Positions 26,301 to 33,897 of a stretch of DNA of 64,000 nucleotides are shown here, piece after piece; the stretch's first letter is position 1; every line of letters starts with the position of its first letter. The DNA comes from Methylorubrum sp. B1-46 (GTDB taxonomy: Bacteria; Pseudomonadota; Alphaproteobacteria; Rhizobiales; Beijerinckiaceae). The notes beneath the pieces were generated by a model, which saw only the letters and a program-made list of their open reading frames with translations, was not told the DNA's origin and made no database searches. The translations under genes and the position numbers were made by a program. The stretch is from contig NZ_CP088247.1 of the NCBI RefSeq assembly GCF_021117295.1, positions 1,565,001 through 1,629,000 of the forward strand. The letters run 5' to 3'.

Positions 26301-28705
26301 GCCCGCTCGACCAAGCGGCCAAACGGATGCCCGGCCGGGCGCTCGGGGTGGCGTGGTTCTCGGTCGACAAGGAGAAGCGCGGTCTCTCTGTCTCGATCGA
26401 GGCGCCGGAGAAGGTGCGTCCCCGCGGCACCCTCACCGTTCCGGTCAAGCTCGCCGGTCTCGCCCCCGGCGAGGAGGCGCGGGTGACGCTCGCGGCCGTC
26501 GATGTCGGCATCCTCAACCTGACCCGCTACGAGGCGCCGAACCCGTTTGCCTACTTCTTCGGCCAGAAGGCGCTCGGCCCGGAGATTCGCGACCTCTGGG
26601 GCTACCTGATCGACGGCATGCAGGGCACGCTCGGCGCAATCCGCTCCGGCGGCGACGGCGGCGCGACCGAACTCGCCGATGCTCCCCCGACGCAAGCGCC
26701 GCTCGCGCTCTATTCGGGCGTGGTCACCGTCGGCGCCGACGGCACGGCCAAGATCCCGCTGGAACTGCCCGCCTTCAACGGCACCGCCCGGCTGATGGCG
26801 ACCGCCTGGACCAAGGCGAGGGTGGGCCAAGCGCAGGCCGATGTGATCGTGCGCGATCCGGTGGTGCTCACCGGCACCCTGCCGCGCTTCCTCAATGTCG
26901 GCGACCGCTCGCGCTTCTTCGTCGCCCTCGACAACGTCGAGGGGGCGGCCGGCGACTACACCGTCGATCTCGACCTCACCGGCCCCGTCGTGGTGGCGGG
27001 CGAGGCGGTGCGCTCGACGATGCGGCTGGAGGCCGGTGCCAAGGGTCAGCTGGTGATCCCGATCACCGCCGCCGGCCCCGGCACCGCCCGGCTCGACCTG
27101 AGCCTGACCGGCCCCGGCATCCAGGGCAGCGCCGGCCAGTCCTTCGCGCTCGGGATCAATCCGGGCACGGGCGCCCTCGTGCGACGCGATGTGCGCCCGC
27201 TGGAGCCCGGCGCCGGCCTTGACCTGACGCCGGACCTGCTCGCCGACATCCTGCCCGGCACCGGGGCGGTCTCCGTCTCGGCCAACCGCTTGGGGGGAAT
27301 CGACGTCGCGGCCCTGCTGCAATCGCTCGACCGCTATCCCTACGGCTGCTCGGAGCAGATCGTCAGCCGGGCGATGCCGCTGCTCTACGTCAACGCGCTC
27401 GCGGCCGGCGAAAAGCTCGGCCTCGACGGCGGGCTCGACGAGCGGATCCGTGGGGCGATCGAGCGGGTGCTGGCGCGCCAGGATTCGAGCGGCGCCTTCG
27501 GGGCGTGGTCCACGGAGAATGCCGGCGATACGTGGCTGACGGCCTACGCCACCGACTTCCTCACCCGCGCCCGCGAGCGCGGATTCGCCGTGCCGCAGAC
27601 CGCTTTCAACAGCGCGCTCGACCGCCTGCGCAACACGGTGGCCAACACGACGAATGTCGAGAACGGCGGGATGGATCTGGCCTACGCGGCCTACGTGCTC
27701 GCTCGCAACGGCCGGCCGGTGATGGGCGATCTGCGCTACCTCGCCGACACCAAGCTCACCGATTTCGCGACACCGCTCGGCCGCGGGCAGCTCGCCGCAG
27801 CCCTGGCCTTGCTGGGAGATCGCGGCCGGGCGCAAAAAGGCTTCGAGGCGGCGGTGCAGGCGCTCCAAGCCGAGCGCGATCGGGGCACCTATCGCGCCGA
27901 TTACGGCTCGCGACTGCGCGACGGCGCCGCCCTGCTGGCGCTCTCGGCCGAGGCTGGGTTTTCTCAAGCGACGCTGCAACCGGTCGCCGCCGTGCTCGGC
28001 CAGGAGCGGGCGGACGGCCGCTCGACCAGCACCCAGGAGAACGCCTGGATGGTGCTGGCGGCCCAAAGCCTCGCCAAGGAGTCCGACAGCCTCGCGCTGA
28101 CCATCGACGGCAAGACCGAGACCGGACCGCTCTCGCGGCTCTACCGGGCCCCCGCCCTGGAGGCGCGGCCGGTGCGGATCGTCAACGCGGGCCGCGACGC
28201 GGTGCCGGTCGCGATCGGCGTCCAGGGCAACCCGATCGCCCCGGAGCCGGCGGCCTCGCACGGCTTCACGGTCGAGCGCAACGTCTACCGGCTCGACGGC
28301 AGCCCGGTGGATCTGGGGAAGCCGCTTCGCCAGAACGACCGCCTCGTCGTGGTTCTGAAGGTGACCGAGGCCAAGGCCAGCGCCGGCCGCCTGCTGCTGG
28401 TCGATCGCCTGCCCGCGGGGCTGGAGATCGACAACCCGAAGCTCCTCGACGCCGACGCGCTCTCGGGGCTGAGCTTCGCCAAATCGGACGTGGCACCGGT
28501 CCACACGGAGTTCCGCGACGACCGGTTCGTGGCCGCCTACGACCGCACGCCGGAGCAATCGGCCTTCTTCTCGGCGGCCTACACCGTGCGCGTGGTCTCG
28601 CCCGGCACCTATGTCCATCCGGGCGCGAGCGTGGAGGACATGTACCGCCCCGAGCGGTTCGGACGCACCGCGTTCGGGTCGGTTGAGGTGAGTTCGGCGA
28701 AGTAG
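23381..28705 (+). CDS. bacterial alpha-2-macroglobulin (protease trap)
   Basis: 1774 aa; GGAGGAGA 7 bases before the ATG. The signal peptide ends PALAQ without a lipobox Cys, so the protein is soluble in the periplasm, unlike E. coli YfhM, which is a lipoprotein. Many macroglobulin beta-sandwich domains follow (for example YLFPERGVYRSGETVQLTAL near residue 550). The thioester GCSEQ lies at residues 1322-1326, within the alpha-helical TED domain. The thioester traps attacking proteases covalently after bait-region cleavage. PBP1C follows 4 bases after the stop, the conserved yfhM-pbpC arrangement, in which the trap guards the periplasm when the wall is breached. Confidence 0.95.
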   Translation: MSQGKSLGRLGAALIGATLLGGPALAQGPTLVQAPAQAPLPRSATAPVTKTFQREALASAGVRLETALRSEAPPGAKTAAQWRREAESAARSEGAEPDAELNAYAAAVAADPNDLRNWLDYARAANAAGNDEERADYSARFKLKSRASAAAYQGYLRARNPADEARALARLGEIQAAQAEWRPALEAYRASLAIRDEAQTRAAYEKLREEHGFRILDYKVDSDAAAPRVCFTFSESLVPKTDYSPYIAVSGATNAAVTAEGSQVCVDGLKHSERYAFVVRQGLPSSVGESLLKSADYEVYVRDRSPQVRFTGRNYVLPRTGQAGVPLISVNAAKLDVEVLRIGDRGLLPALRSEEFLSQLSGSTAKTIADQKGQRVWKGTLDTAKAETNREAVTAFPVLQAVGKLEPGLYLMLAKPTGTTDSSEDEYGGYESQATQWFVVSDLGLTAFKGRDGVHVFARSLASAKTVSGAEIRLIARNNDVLAVAKTDGQGHAAFPAGLARGEGGLAPGLVVAQVGDDYGFLDLALGAFDLSDRGVKGRPAPGGAEAYLFPERGVYRSGETVQLTALLRDPQGAAVSGLPLTLVVKRPDGVEYRRAAVADEGLGGRSLALPLMAGAMHGTWRVSAYTDPKAPPVGEASWLVEDYVPERLEVSLTPKTPTLTRGEPAVIDVAARYLYGAPGSGLDVSGSVAVQAAANPGIKGLEGFSIGLDDEAVEATTAEIDAKATTDTQGKTSITVPVQEVAAPRALEAKITLAVGEPGGRGLSRSVTLPILPAQPVLAIRKNFGGDLAENATATFDVVMAAPDGRRLAQDGVAWTLAKVERTYQWYRADGRWSFEPVKSSRRVADGRVATTADGPARISAPVGLGQYRLEASVAGQPQAAASVSFTVGWGGSETADVPDLLDLTLDKPAYAAGERLRARLAPKFAGTATLAIISDRVHEIRDVTVAEGGTSVDIPVKPEWGAGAYLVATAYRPLDQAAKRMPGRALGVAWFSVDKEKRGLSVSIEAPEKVRPRGTLTVPVKLAGLAPGEEARVTLAAVDVGILNLTRYEAPNPFAYFFGQKALGPEIRDLWGYLIDGMQGTLGAIRSGGDGGATELADAPPTQAPLALYSGVVTVGADGTAKIPLELPAFNGTARLMATAWTKARVGQAQADVIVRDPVVLTGTLPRFLNVGDRSRFFVALDNVEGAAGDYTVDLDLTGPVVVAGEAVRSTMRLEAGAKGQLVIPITAAGPGTARLDLSLTGPGIQGSAGQSFALGINPGTGALVRRDVRPLEPGAGLDLTPDLLADILPGTGAVSVSANRLGGIDVAALLQSLDRYPYGCSEQIVSRAMPLLYVNALAAGEKLGLDGGLDERIRGAIERVLARQDSSGAFGAWSTENAGDTWLTAYATDFLTRARERGFAVPQTAFNSALDRLRNTVANTTNVENGGMDLAYAAYVLARNGRPVMGDLRYLADTKLTDFATPLGRGQLAAALALLGDRGRAQKGFEAAVQALQAERDRGTYRADYGSRLRDGAALLALSAEAGFSQATLQPVAAVLGQERADGRSTSTQENAWMVLAAQSLAKESDSLALTIDGKTETGPLSRLYRAPALEARPVRIVNAGRDAVPVAIGVQGNPIAPEPAASHGFTVERNVYRLDGSPVDLGKPLRQNDRLVVVLKVTEAKASAGRLLLVDRLPAGLEIDNPKLLDADALSGLSFAKSDVAPVHTEFRDDRFVAAYDRTPEQSAFFSAAYTVRVVSPGTYVHPGASVEDMYRPERFGRTAFGSVEVSSAK

Positions 28706-28709
28706 GGGT

Positions 28710-30911
28710 ATGAGCACCGACACCGCCTTCCCTCCCCCCTCTGCGGGGGAGGGTGGCTCGCGAAGCGGGTCGGGTGAGGGGAACGCCCTCTCCGGACACG
28801 TCGCCCCCTCTCCCGCCTGCTCCGCAGGCACCCTCCCCCGCAGGGGGGGGAGGGTCCTTCTCGCCCTCTGCTTCACTGTCGCGCTTCTGCTGGCCGGCGC
28901 CCTCTGGCGCTACGCCGCCACCCTCCCGCCCCTCGACCTCACCCAGGCAAATCTCCGCTCCACCGTCATCCTCGACCGGAAGGGCCAGTTGCTGCGCCCC
29001 TTCGCCACCGCCGACGGGCGCTGGCGCCTGCCCGTCACCGCGGACGCGATCGATCCGCGTTACTTGGCCATGCTGAAGGCCTACGAGGACCGCCGCTTCG
29101 ACAGCCATCCCGGCATCGATCCGGCGGCGACGGCCCGCGCCGCGTGGCAGTGGCTCGCCCATCGAAAAATCGTGTCGGGCGGCTCGACCCTGTCGATGCA
29201 GGTGGCCCGCCTCGTCGAACCACGGGCCGAGCGCTCGCTTGCCGCCAAGCTCCGGCAGATGGTCCGCGCGGTCGAGCTGGAGCGCACGCTCGGCAAATCG
29301 GGCGTGCTCGACCTCTACCTCGCGCTCGCCCCCTATGGCGGCCCGGTCGAGGGTGTGCGGGCGGCAAGCCTCGCCTATTTCGGCCGCGAGCCGGCCCGGC
29401 TGTCGTTCGCCGAAAGCGCGCTCCTCGTCGCCCTACCGCAATCACCCGAGGCGCGCCGGCCCGACCGCTTCGCCGCCAATGCTCGGCGCGCCCGTGACCG
29501 GGTGCTCGACATCGCCGCCGAGCGCGGCGTGCTCACCGCCGCCGAAGCGCAGGCCGCCAAGGCGGAGCCGATGCCGGTTGCGCGCAAACAATTCCCGATG
29601 CTGGCAGCCCATGCCGCCGAGCAGGCCCACGCCGCCGATCCGGAGGCACGGGTGCAGCACCTCACCCTCGACGCCCGCCTCCAGGCGAGCCTTGAGGCAC
29701 TGGCAGCCGAGCGCGCGGCCGCCGCCGGCCCCGCGCTCTCCGCGGCGATCCTCGCCCTCGATAACTGCACCGGCGCGGTGCTCGCCCATGTCGGCAGCGC
29801 GGGCTATCTCGACGCCGCCCGCGCGGGCGCGGTGGATGCCACCTTGGCGGTGCGTTCACCGGGCTCGGCGCTGAAACCCTTCATCTACGCGCTCGCCTTC
29901 GAGAACGGGCTCGCCCATCCCGAGACGCTGCTCGACGACCGCCCGGCGCGCTTTGCCGCGAGCTACGCTCCGGAAAACTTCGACATGGGGTATCGCGGCA
30001 CAGTGACGGCGCGGGTCGCGCTCCAGCAATCGCTGAACTTGCCCGCGGTCGATCTTCTGGATGCGGTTGGCGCCGCCCGCTTCGTCGCACGGCTGCGGGG
30101 GGCCGGGGCGACGATCCTGCTGCCGCGCGACACCGCGCCGGGCCTGCCGGTGGCGCTCGGCGGTCTCGGCATCACGCTGACCGACCTCGCCCGGCTCTAT
30201 GCGGGACTCGCCCGCGGGGGCAGCGTGCCGGCGCTGACCCGGCGCCTCGACGGGCCGCCGGCCGCACTCGAGCCGGAGCGACGGATCGCCGATCCGGTCG
30301 CGGCCTGGTACGTCGCTGACATCCTGCGCGGCGCCCCGCCGCCGGAGAACGCCCTGCCCGGCCGGATCAGCTTCAAGACCGGCACATCCTACGGCTATCG
30401 CGACGCCTGGGCGGTGGGGTTCGATGCCCGCGTGACGATCGCCGTCTGGATCGGCCGCCCCGACGGCGCCTCGGTGCCGGGTCTCGTCGGGCGGACCCAC
30501 GCCGCGCCGATCCTGTTCGACGCCTTCGCTCGGCTCGGCGGCGAGCCGGAGGCCCTGCCCCGCCCCCGTGACGCCCTCGTCGCCGCGACCATGGCTCTGC
30601 CCCCGCCCCTGCGCCACATCCGGCGGGACGCGCCCAAGACGTTCGCGGCGACGCTCGGCGTGCCGCTCAAGATCGCCTACCCGCCGGACGGCGCCCGGGT
30701 CGATCTCGGCCTGAGCGAGGGCGCGCAGGCCCGCCTCGCCCTCAAGGCCCTCGGCGGCCAGCCGCCCCTGACCTGGATGGTCGACGGCCTGCCCGTGGCC
30801 GAGGCGATGCGCCGGCAGTCGGAATGGAGGCCGGAGGGCGCCGGTTTCGCCCGCATCTCGGTGATGGATGCGGCAGGCGCCAGCGACAGCGTGGTGGTGC
30901 GGCTGGAATAG
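28710..30911 (+). CDS. pbpC: penicillin-binding protein 1C
   Basis: 733 aa, ATG 4 bases after the macroglobulin stop. Residues 1-48 are low-complexity and derive from a repeat; one membrane anchor follows (about 50-68). The glycosyltransferase domain (about 85-255) carries EDRRFDSHPG and GGSTLSMQV. The transpeptidase domain (about 315-580) carries the SxxK serine in SPGSALKPF and the KTGTS triad motif. The C-terminal PBP1C-specific domain lies after 640 (the BiPBP_C region, near AYPPDGARVDL). It polymerises and cross-links peptidoglycan, probably in repair. Translation is coupled to the macroglobulin gene. Confidence 0.95.
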   Translation: MSTDTAFPPPSAGEGGSRSGSGEGNALSGHVAPSPACSAGTLPRRGGRVLLALCFTVALLLAGALWRYAATLPPLDLTQANLRSTVILDRKGQLLRPFATADGRWRLPVTADAIDPRYLAMLKAYEDRRFDSHPGIDPAATARAAWQWLAHRKIVSGGSTLSMQVARLVEPRAERSLAAKLRQMVRAVELERTLGKSGVLDLYLALAPYGGPVEGVRAASLAYFGREPARLSFAESALLVALPQSPEARRPDRFAANARRARDRVLDIAAERGVLTAAEAQAAKAEPMPVARKQFPMLAAHAAEQAHAADPEARVQHLTLDARLQASLEALAAERAAAAGPALSAAILALDNCTGAVLAHVGSAGYLDAARAGAVDATLAVRSPGSALKPFIYALAFENGLAHPETLLDDRPARFAASYAPENFDMGYRGTVTARVALQQSLNLPAVDLLDAVGAARFVARLRGAGATILLPRDTAPGLPVALGGLGITLTDLARLYAGLARGGSVPALTRRLDGPPAALEPERRIADPVAAWYVADILRGAPPPENALPGRISFKTGTSYGYRDAWAVGFDARVTIAVWIGRPDGASVPGLVGRTHAAPILFDAFARLGGEPEALPRPRDALVAATMALPPPLRHIRRDAPKTFAATLGVPLKIAYPPDGARVDLGLSEGAQARLALKALGGQPPLTWMVDGLPVAEAMRRQSEWRPEGAGFARISVMDAAGASDSVVVRLE
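28731..28854. repeat. inverted repeat forming the N-terminal codons of pbpC
   Basis: The left arm at 28731-28755 (CCTCCCCCCTCTGCGGGG then GAGGGTG) and right arm at 28829-28854 (CACCCTCCCCCGCAGGGG then GGGGAGG) are nearly perfect inverted copies. Between them lie GCGAAGCGGGTCGGGTGAGG and TCTCCGGACACG-type segments typical of dispersed elements in GC-rich alphaproteobacterial genomes. It reads in frame as the low-complexity start of PBP1C. It appears to have been inserted into, or to have been captured by, the gene. Confidence 0.7.
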
Positions 30912-30946
30912 CGCAGCGCCTCGCCGCCGTGCGATGGCACACGTGA

Positions 30947-31041
30947 CTCCCGCACCGCGGACTTTAGCTGGAAGCGGGAGAGGCAACGTCCTCGTCTGCC
31001 GCCCCTTCTATGCGGCGGGCCCCAAGTCCGGGACGGCCCGG
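30947..31041 (+). promoter_or_regulatory. structured 5' leader of the SMR exporter gene
   Basis: Two clear hairpins precede the exporter. One is CTCCCGC (30947-30953) with GCGGGAG (30974-30980). The other is CCGGG-ACGG-CCCGG (31028-31041), a 5-bp stem closing an ACGG tetraloop. Guanidine-II riboswitches upstream of sugE/gdx genes use paired hairpins with ACGR loops. Only one such loop is present here, so this is not a convincing match to that class. Confidence 0.35.
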
Positions 31042-31064
31042 CCCATGAACCGCATGAGGCTACC

Positions 31065-31385
31065 GTGGCCTGGATCGTTCTCGTCGTCGCCGGTTTGCTG
31101 GAGGTCGTCTGGGCCTTCACGATGAAGCAGTCGGAAGGGTTTTCCCGCTTCTGGCCCAGCGTCATCACCCTCATCGCCATGGTGCTGAGTGTCGTCTGCC
31201 TCGCATGGTCGATGCGTAGCCTGCCGCTCGGCACCGCCTACACGATCTGGACCGGTATCGGCGCCGTCGGCGCCTTCATCGTTGGCATCGCCTTCCTCGG
31301 CGAGGCGATGAACGCGACTCGCATACTGGCGGCGGTGCTGATCGTCAGTGGTCTCGTGCTGATGAAGCTGTCGAGCACGACCTGA
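31065..31385 (+). CDS. sugE: SMR-family exporter (SugE/Gdx type)
   Basis: 106 aa from a GTG, normal SMR length. Four membrane helices; the essential glutamate is Glu13 (AGLLEVVWA). The signature LPLGTAYTIWTGIGAVG (about residues 52-68) is that of the SugE/Gdx subgroup rather than EmrE. This group exports guanidinium in exchange for protons, and some members export quaternary ammonium compounds. It works as an antiparallel dimer in the inner membrane. It is a single gene with a structured leader; the XRE regulator gene ends 10 bases downstream on the other strand. Confidence 0.92.
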   Translation: MAWIVLVVAGLLEVVWAFTMKQSEGFSRFWPSVITLIAMVLSVVCLAWSMRSLPLGTAYTIWTGIGAVGAFIVGIAFLGEAMNATRILAAVLIVSGLVLMKLSSTT

Positions 31386-31394
31386 AAACGGGCA

Positions 31395-32186
31395 TCAGCC
31401 CTCGCAGCCAGGAAACACCGCGAAGACATCCTCGCGCACGCGGGTGAGGATCTGCCGGTAGGCCGGTTCGCAGGCCATGCCGGCGGTGATGCGCCCGTAC
31501 TGCGCGCCCTCGGCGAGCGCCCCGCGCTCCGGCACCAGGGCGAGCGGGGTCGCGGCGGGCGTGAGTTGCGTGCCGCGGCCGGAGAACAGGGTGGTGAGGA
31601 TGCCGAACATCTCGCCCTGGATCGTCGGTCGCCCGAGCACGGCGAGCCGGTACTGCCCCTGGAAGTTCGTAACGAGGTAGATCTGGCCCGACTGGTTCGG
31701 CACCGAGACGGTGCCGGACTGAGCGAACGGCGCATCGAGCCGCTCGGCTTCGCGGAAGACGAGACGGGCACTCTCCCTGTCCCAGACGATCTCGGTGCGG
31801 TAGGCGAAGATCGCACCCGCCTGCCCGAAGGAGGGACGCAGCGTCAGGTAGCGTCCCTCAAGAAAGGCCACCGCCTCGCGGGTGTAGGAGCCGAACTCCT
31901 CCGGCGCGTGGAGCGCCTTGTCCGCGCTCGCCACCGGCGGCGCGGCAGCCGGGACCCTCAGGGGGAGGGCCAGCGCCTCCTCCAGGCGCAAGGTGGTCGC
32001 GAGGGTGAAGGGCCGGCGGCCGGAGAGCGCCTTCTCCAGGGTCGAGATGCTGATGCGGGCCGCGTCCGCCAGCGCCTGCCGCGACATCCGGCGGCGGGCC
32101 AGCGCCTCGCGCACCGCCGCGGCGATGAGACGGCTCTGCGCATCGGGCAGCTCGGTCTCGGGGAAATCGGCCTCGATCGGCGGCAT
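31395..32186 (-). CDS. XRE-family regulator with a C-terminal sensor-like domain
   Basis: 263 aa from the ATG at MPPIEADFP. The helix-turn-helix covers about residues 15-70 (REALARRRMSRQALADAARI, then STLEKALSGRRPF). The C-terminal two-thirds (about 95-263) is a conserved domain (YLTLRPSFGQAGAIFAYRTE and SGQIYLVTNFQGQYRLAVLG) often seen on alphaproteobacterial HTH proteins; its ligand is unknown to me. It is convergent with the SMR gene and divergent from the Abi gene with 263 bases between (32187-32449). That space has no gene and becomes AT-richer towards the Abi side. A functional link to the Abi gene is possible but unproven. Confidence 0.78.
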   Translation of the reverse strand: MPPIEADFPETELPDAQSRLIAAAVREALARRRMSRQALADAARISISTLEKALSGRRPFTLATTLRLEEALALPLRVPAAAPPVASADKALHAPEEFGSYTREAVAFLEGRYLTLRPSFGQAGAIFAYRTEIVWDRESARLVFREAERLDAPFAQSGTVSVPNQSGQIYLVTNFQGQYRLAVLGRPTIQGEMFGILTTLFSGRGTQLTPAATPLALVPERGALAEGAQYGRITAGMACEPAYRQILTRVREDVFAVFPGCEG

Positions 32187-32449
32187 GATGCGGGTTCCGG
32201 ACGGATCCGCACAGAACCGCACAGGTGAGGGGAGCGTCAAGCTTCGACGATCTTGTGGCTCCGACGGATTCGGCTCCCCCGTTTGCCGGGAACCGCAGAC
32301 CCGATAAGAAGAAAATCGCCGCCAAACAGCTAAGGGCGGACTCTTTCGAGCCCGCCCCAGCCGTAGTCCCGTCCAGGGGGGGTGTGCACCGAAGCGCAGT
32401 GACCGTTTCCCGAGGCTCACTCAGCCAACATAGGGCACCCCGCAGGGCC

Positions 32450-33117
32450 ATGCAAGAGATTTTCGGCAAAAATGCAGTGCTTAAGCAGTCTCTGAAAGCC
32501 TCTTTAAGTTCTCCTAGGTTCGCCAGGTATAGCGCCGCTGCAAAGGGGACGACCTTAGAGCCATAGCGCTCTACCAGTGGAATGCTAAGCTCTCGCAGGC
32601 ACTTTATATCTATCTTCAAGCCTGGGAGATTTACTTCCGAAATCGCACGAATGAGTTCCTATGCTGGAAGTATAATTGCAATTGGCCCTATGATGAACGC
32701 AGGGCAAGGAGGCAATTAACACGCATGGATCAGAGCCGCCTGCAAGACACGATCACACGTCAGGAAAAAACAAGGGGCGTCAAACCCGCTCCATTACCCG
32801 CGATCGTCGCCGACTTATCGGCCGGCTTCTGGGTCTCTCAGATCTCAAAGAGCTACGAAATCCCCTACGCATGGCGGCATAATCTGGCGCGCATCTTTCC
32901 GCATGACCGCGCGTTGGACATGCGGTCAGCCTGGACGATTTGCGATGAGCTGCTCACACTTCGCAATCGGATCGCTCACCACGAGCCGATTTTTTACCTG
33001 CCGCTGGAGCAGAGACACCGCGACCTTCAGCGAGCCGTTGCAGCGATGTGCCCAGGCACGCATGCATTCGCGGAAGCATCGTGCACCTTCATGGAAACGT
33101 GGAACGCAAGACCCTGA
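32450..33117 (+). pseudogene. Abi-family (HEPN RNase) protein gene with one frameshift
   Basis: The N-terminal part reads from the ATG at 32450 in one frame (SLSSPRFARYSAAAKG), and the rest reads in the -1 frame from GAC at 32548 to the stop at 33115. The second part gives DDLRAIALYQWNAKLSQALY, then FWVSQISKSYEIPYAW, LRNRIAHHEPIF and a C-terminal helix. This is the full Abi_2/AbiD-type chain, about 222 aa, with the HEPN RNase motif RNRIAH. The switch falls in A-AAG-GGG at 32542-32548, the shape of a -1 slippery heptamer. A single lost G is the simpler explanation. The gene is lower in GC than its surroundings, indicating transfer. Such proteins act in abortive phage defence. Confidence 0.8.
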
Positions 33118-33249
33118 GAGAAGCTGCCGAATCCATACTGAGCAAGCGCGGGCCGCATAAAAAGCTGAGAGGCCACAGGCCGCGCTGTTTTGGATCGAAA
33201 GGCTTGCGCCCACGCGAACGGCACGCGCTCGACGAGCGATTGCCTTCGA

Positions 33250-33897
33250 TCAACGCTCCCTCTCCGCCTCCACCAGCAACCGCTCTGGCCCCGGCGTCAC
33301 CGCGTAGAGCGGCCAGCAGGTGGTGAGCACGAGGCGGCGGCCCGGCGCGTCCGGATCGAGGCCGGACGCATCCCAGCGCACGACCCGCTTCCCGGTGACG
33401 CGGAAGCGGACGCTGACTCGATCGCGGCGCACCACTTCGACGAGATCACCGACGGCGAGCCGGCCGAGGCTGCGGAACTGGGTGTCGCGGTGGGCGGCAT
33501 AGACCGCAATGCCGGGCTCGCCCGCCTCCGGCGTGCCCTCGACATGGCCGGGCCCGAAGGCCAGCGCCTGCCCGCTCGATCCGGCGAGCGCCACGTAGCG
33601 CTCGTTCAGACCCGGAAAGACGATGCGGGCGACCGGCACCGTGTCGGCCCAGGGCCAGGGGCGTTGACCCGTCCCCTCGGCGAGGCTTCGGGCGAAGGCG
33701 CGTTCCAGAAGCGCCTGCGCCAGGGCGGCCTTGGCCGGGATCCAGGCGGCCTGCGCGAGCAGGACGAGGCCCGCCGCGACGAGGAGGAGGGCCGGCCAAG
33801 GAGCTGGCCAAGGGGCTGGCAAAGTGGCTGGCGAGGTTTCGGGGCCCCGCTGGCCGGGACGCCGCGCGACGGCGTCCCGCTTCGCGATCCCACTCAC
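33250..33897 (-). CDS. class GN sortase (proteobacterial marine type)
   Basis: 215 aa starting at a GTG that overlaps the stop of the preceding vWA gene (GTGA). One N-terminal membrane helix (about residues 28-47, LLLVAAGLVLLAQAAW). The sortase core has catalytic His in VYAAHRDTQF (about 125), Cys in LTTCWPL (about 195) and Arg in GPERLLV near the end. This family always accompanies a single VIT-vWA substrate, here the adjacent gene. It would cleave the LPxT-type signal of that substrate at the inner membrane. Confidence 0.9.
   Translation of the reverse strand: MSGIAKRDAVARRPGQRGPETSPATLPAPWPAPWPALLLVAAGLVLLAQAAWIPAKAALAQALLERAFARSLAEGTGQRPWPWADTVPVARIVFPGLNERYVALAGSSGQALAFGPGHVEGTPEAGEPGIAVYAAHRDTQFRSLGRLAVGDLVEVVRRDRVSVRFRVTGKRVVRWDASGLDPDAPGRRLVLTTCWPLYAVTPGPERLLVEAERER

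Noticed and set aside
22382..28876. Very long open frames antisense to the macroglobulin gene (for example 25670-28876 and 22382-25234, minus strand)
   Set aside because: They mirror a well-supported gene in GC-rich DNA, where antisense stops are rare. Their translations are Arg/Ala/His-rich without any domain, and they have no ribosome-binding sites.
31020..31045. Confident call of a guanidine-II riboswitch
   Set aside because: Only one ACGR hairpin is present, while the class needs two. It is reported only as a structured leader.
32225..32566. A 113-codon open frame on the plus strand as a gene of its own
   Set aside because: Only its last part is meaningful, and that is the N-terminus of the frameshifted Abi gene. 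The first part covers the promoter region of the XRE regulator.
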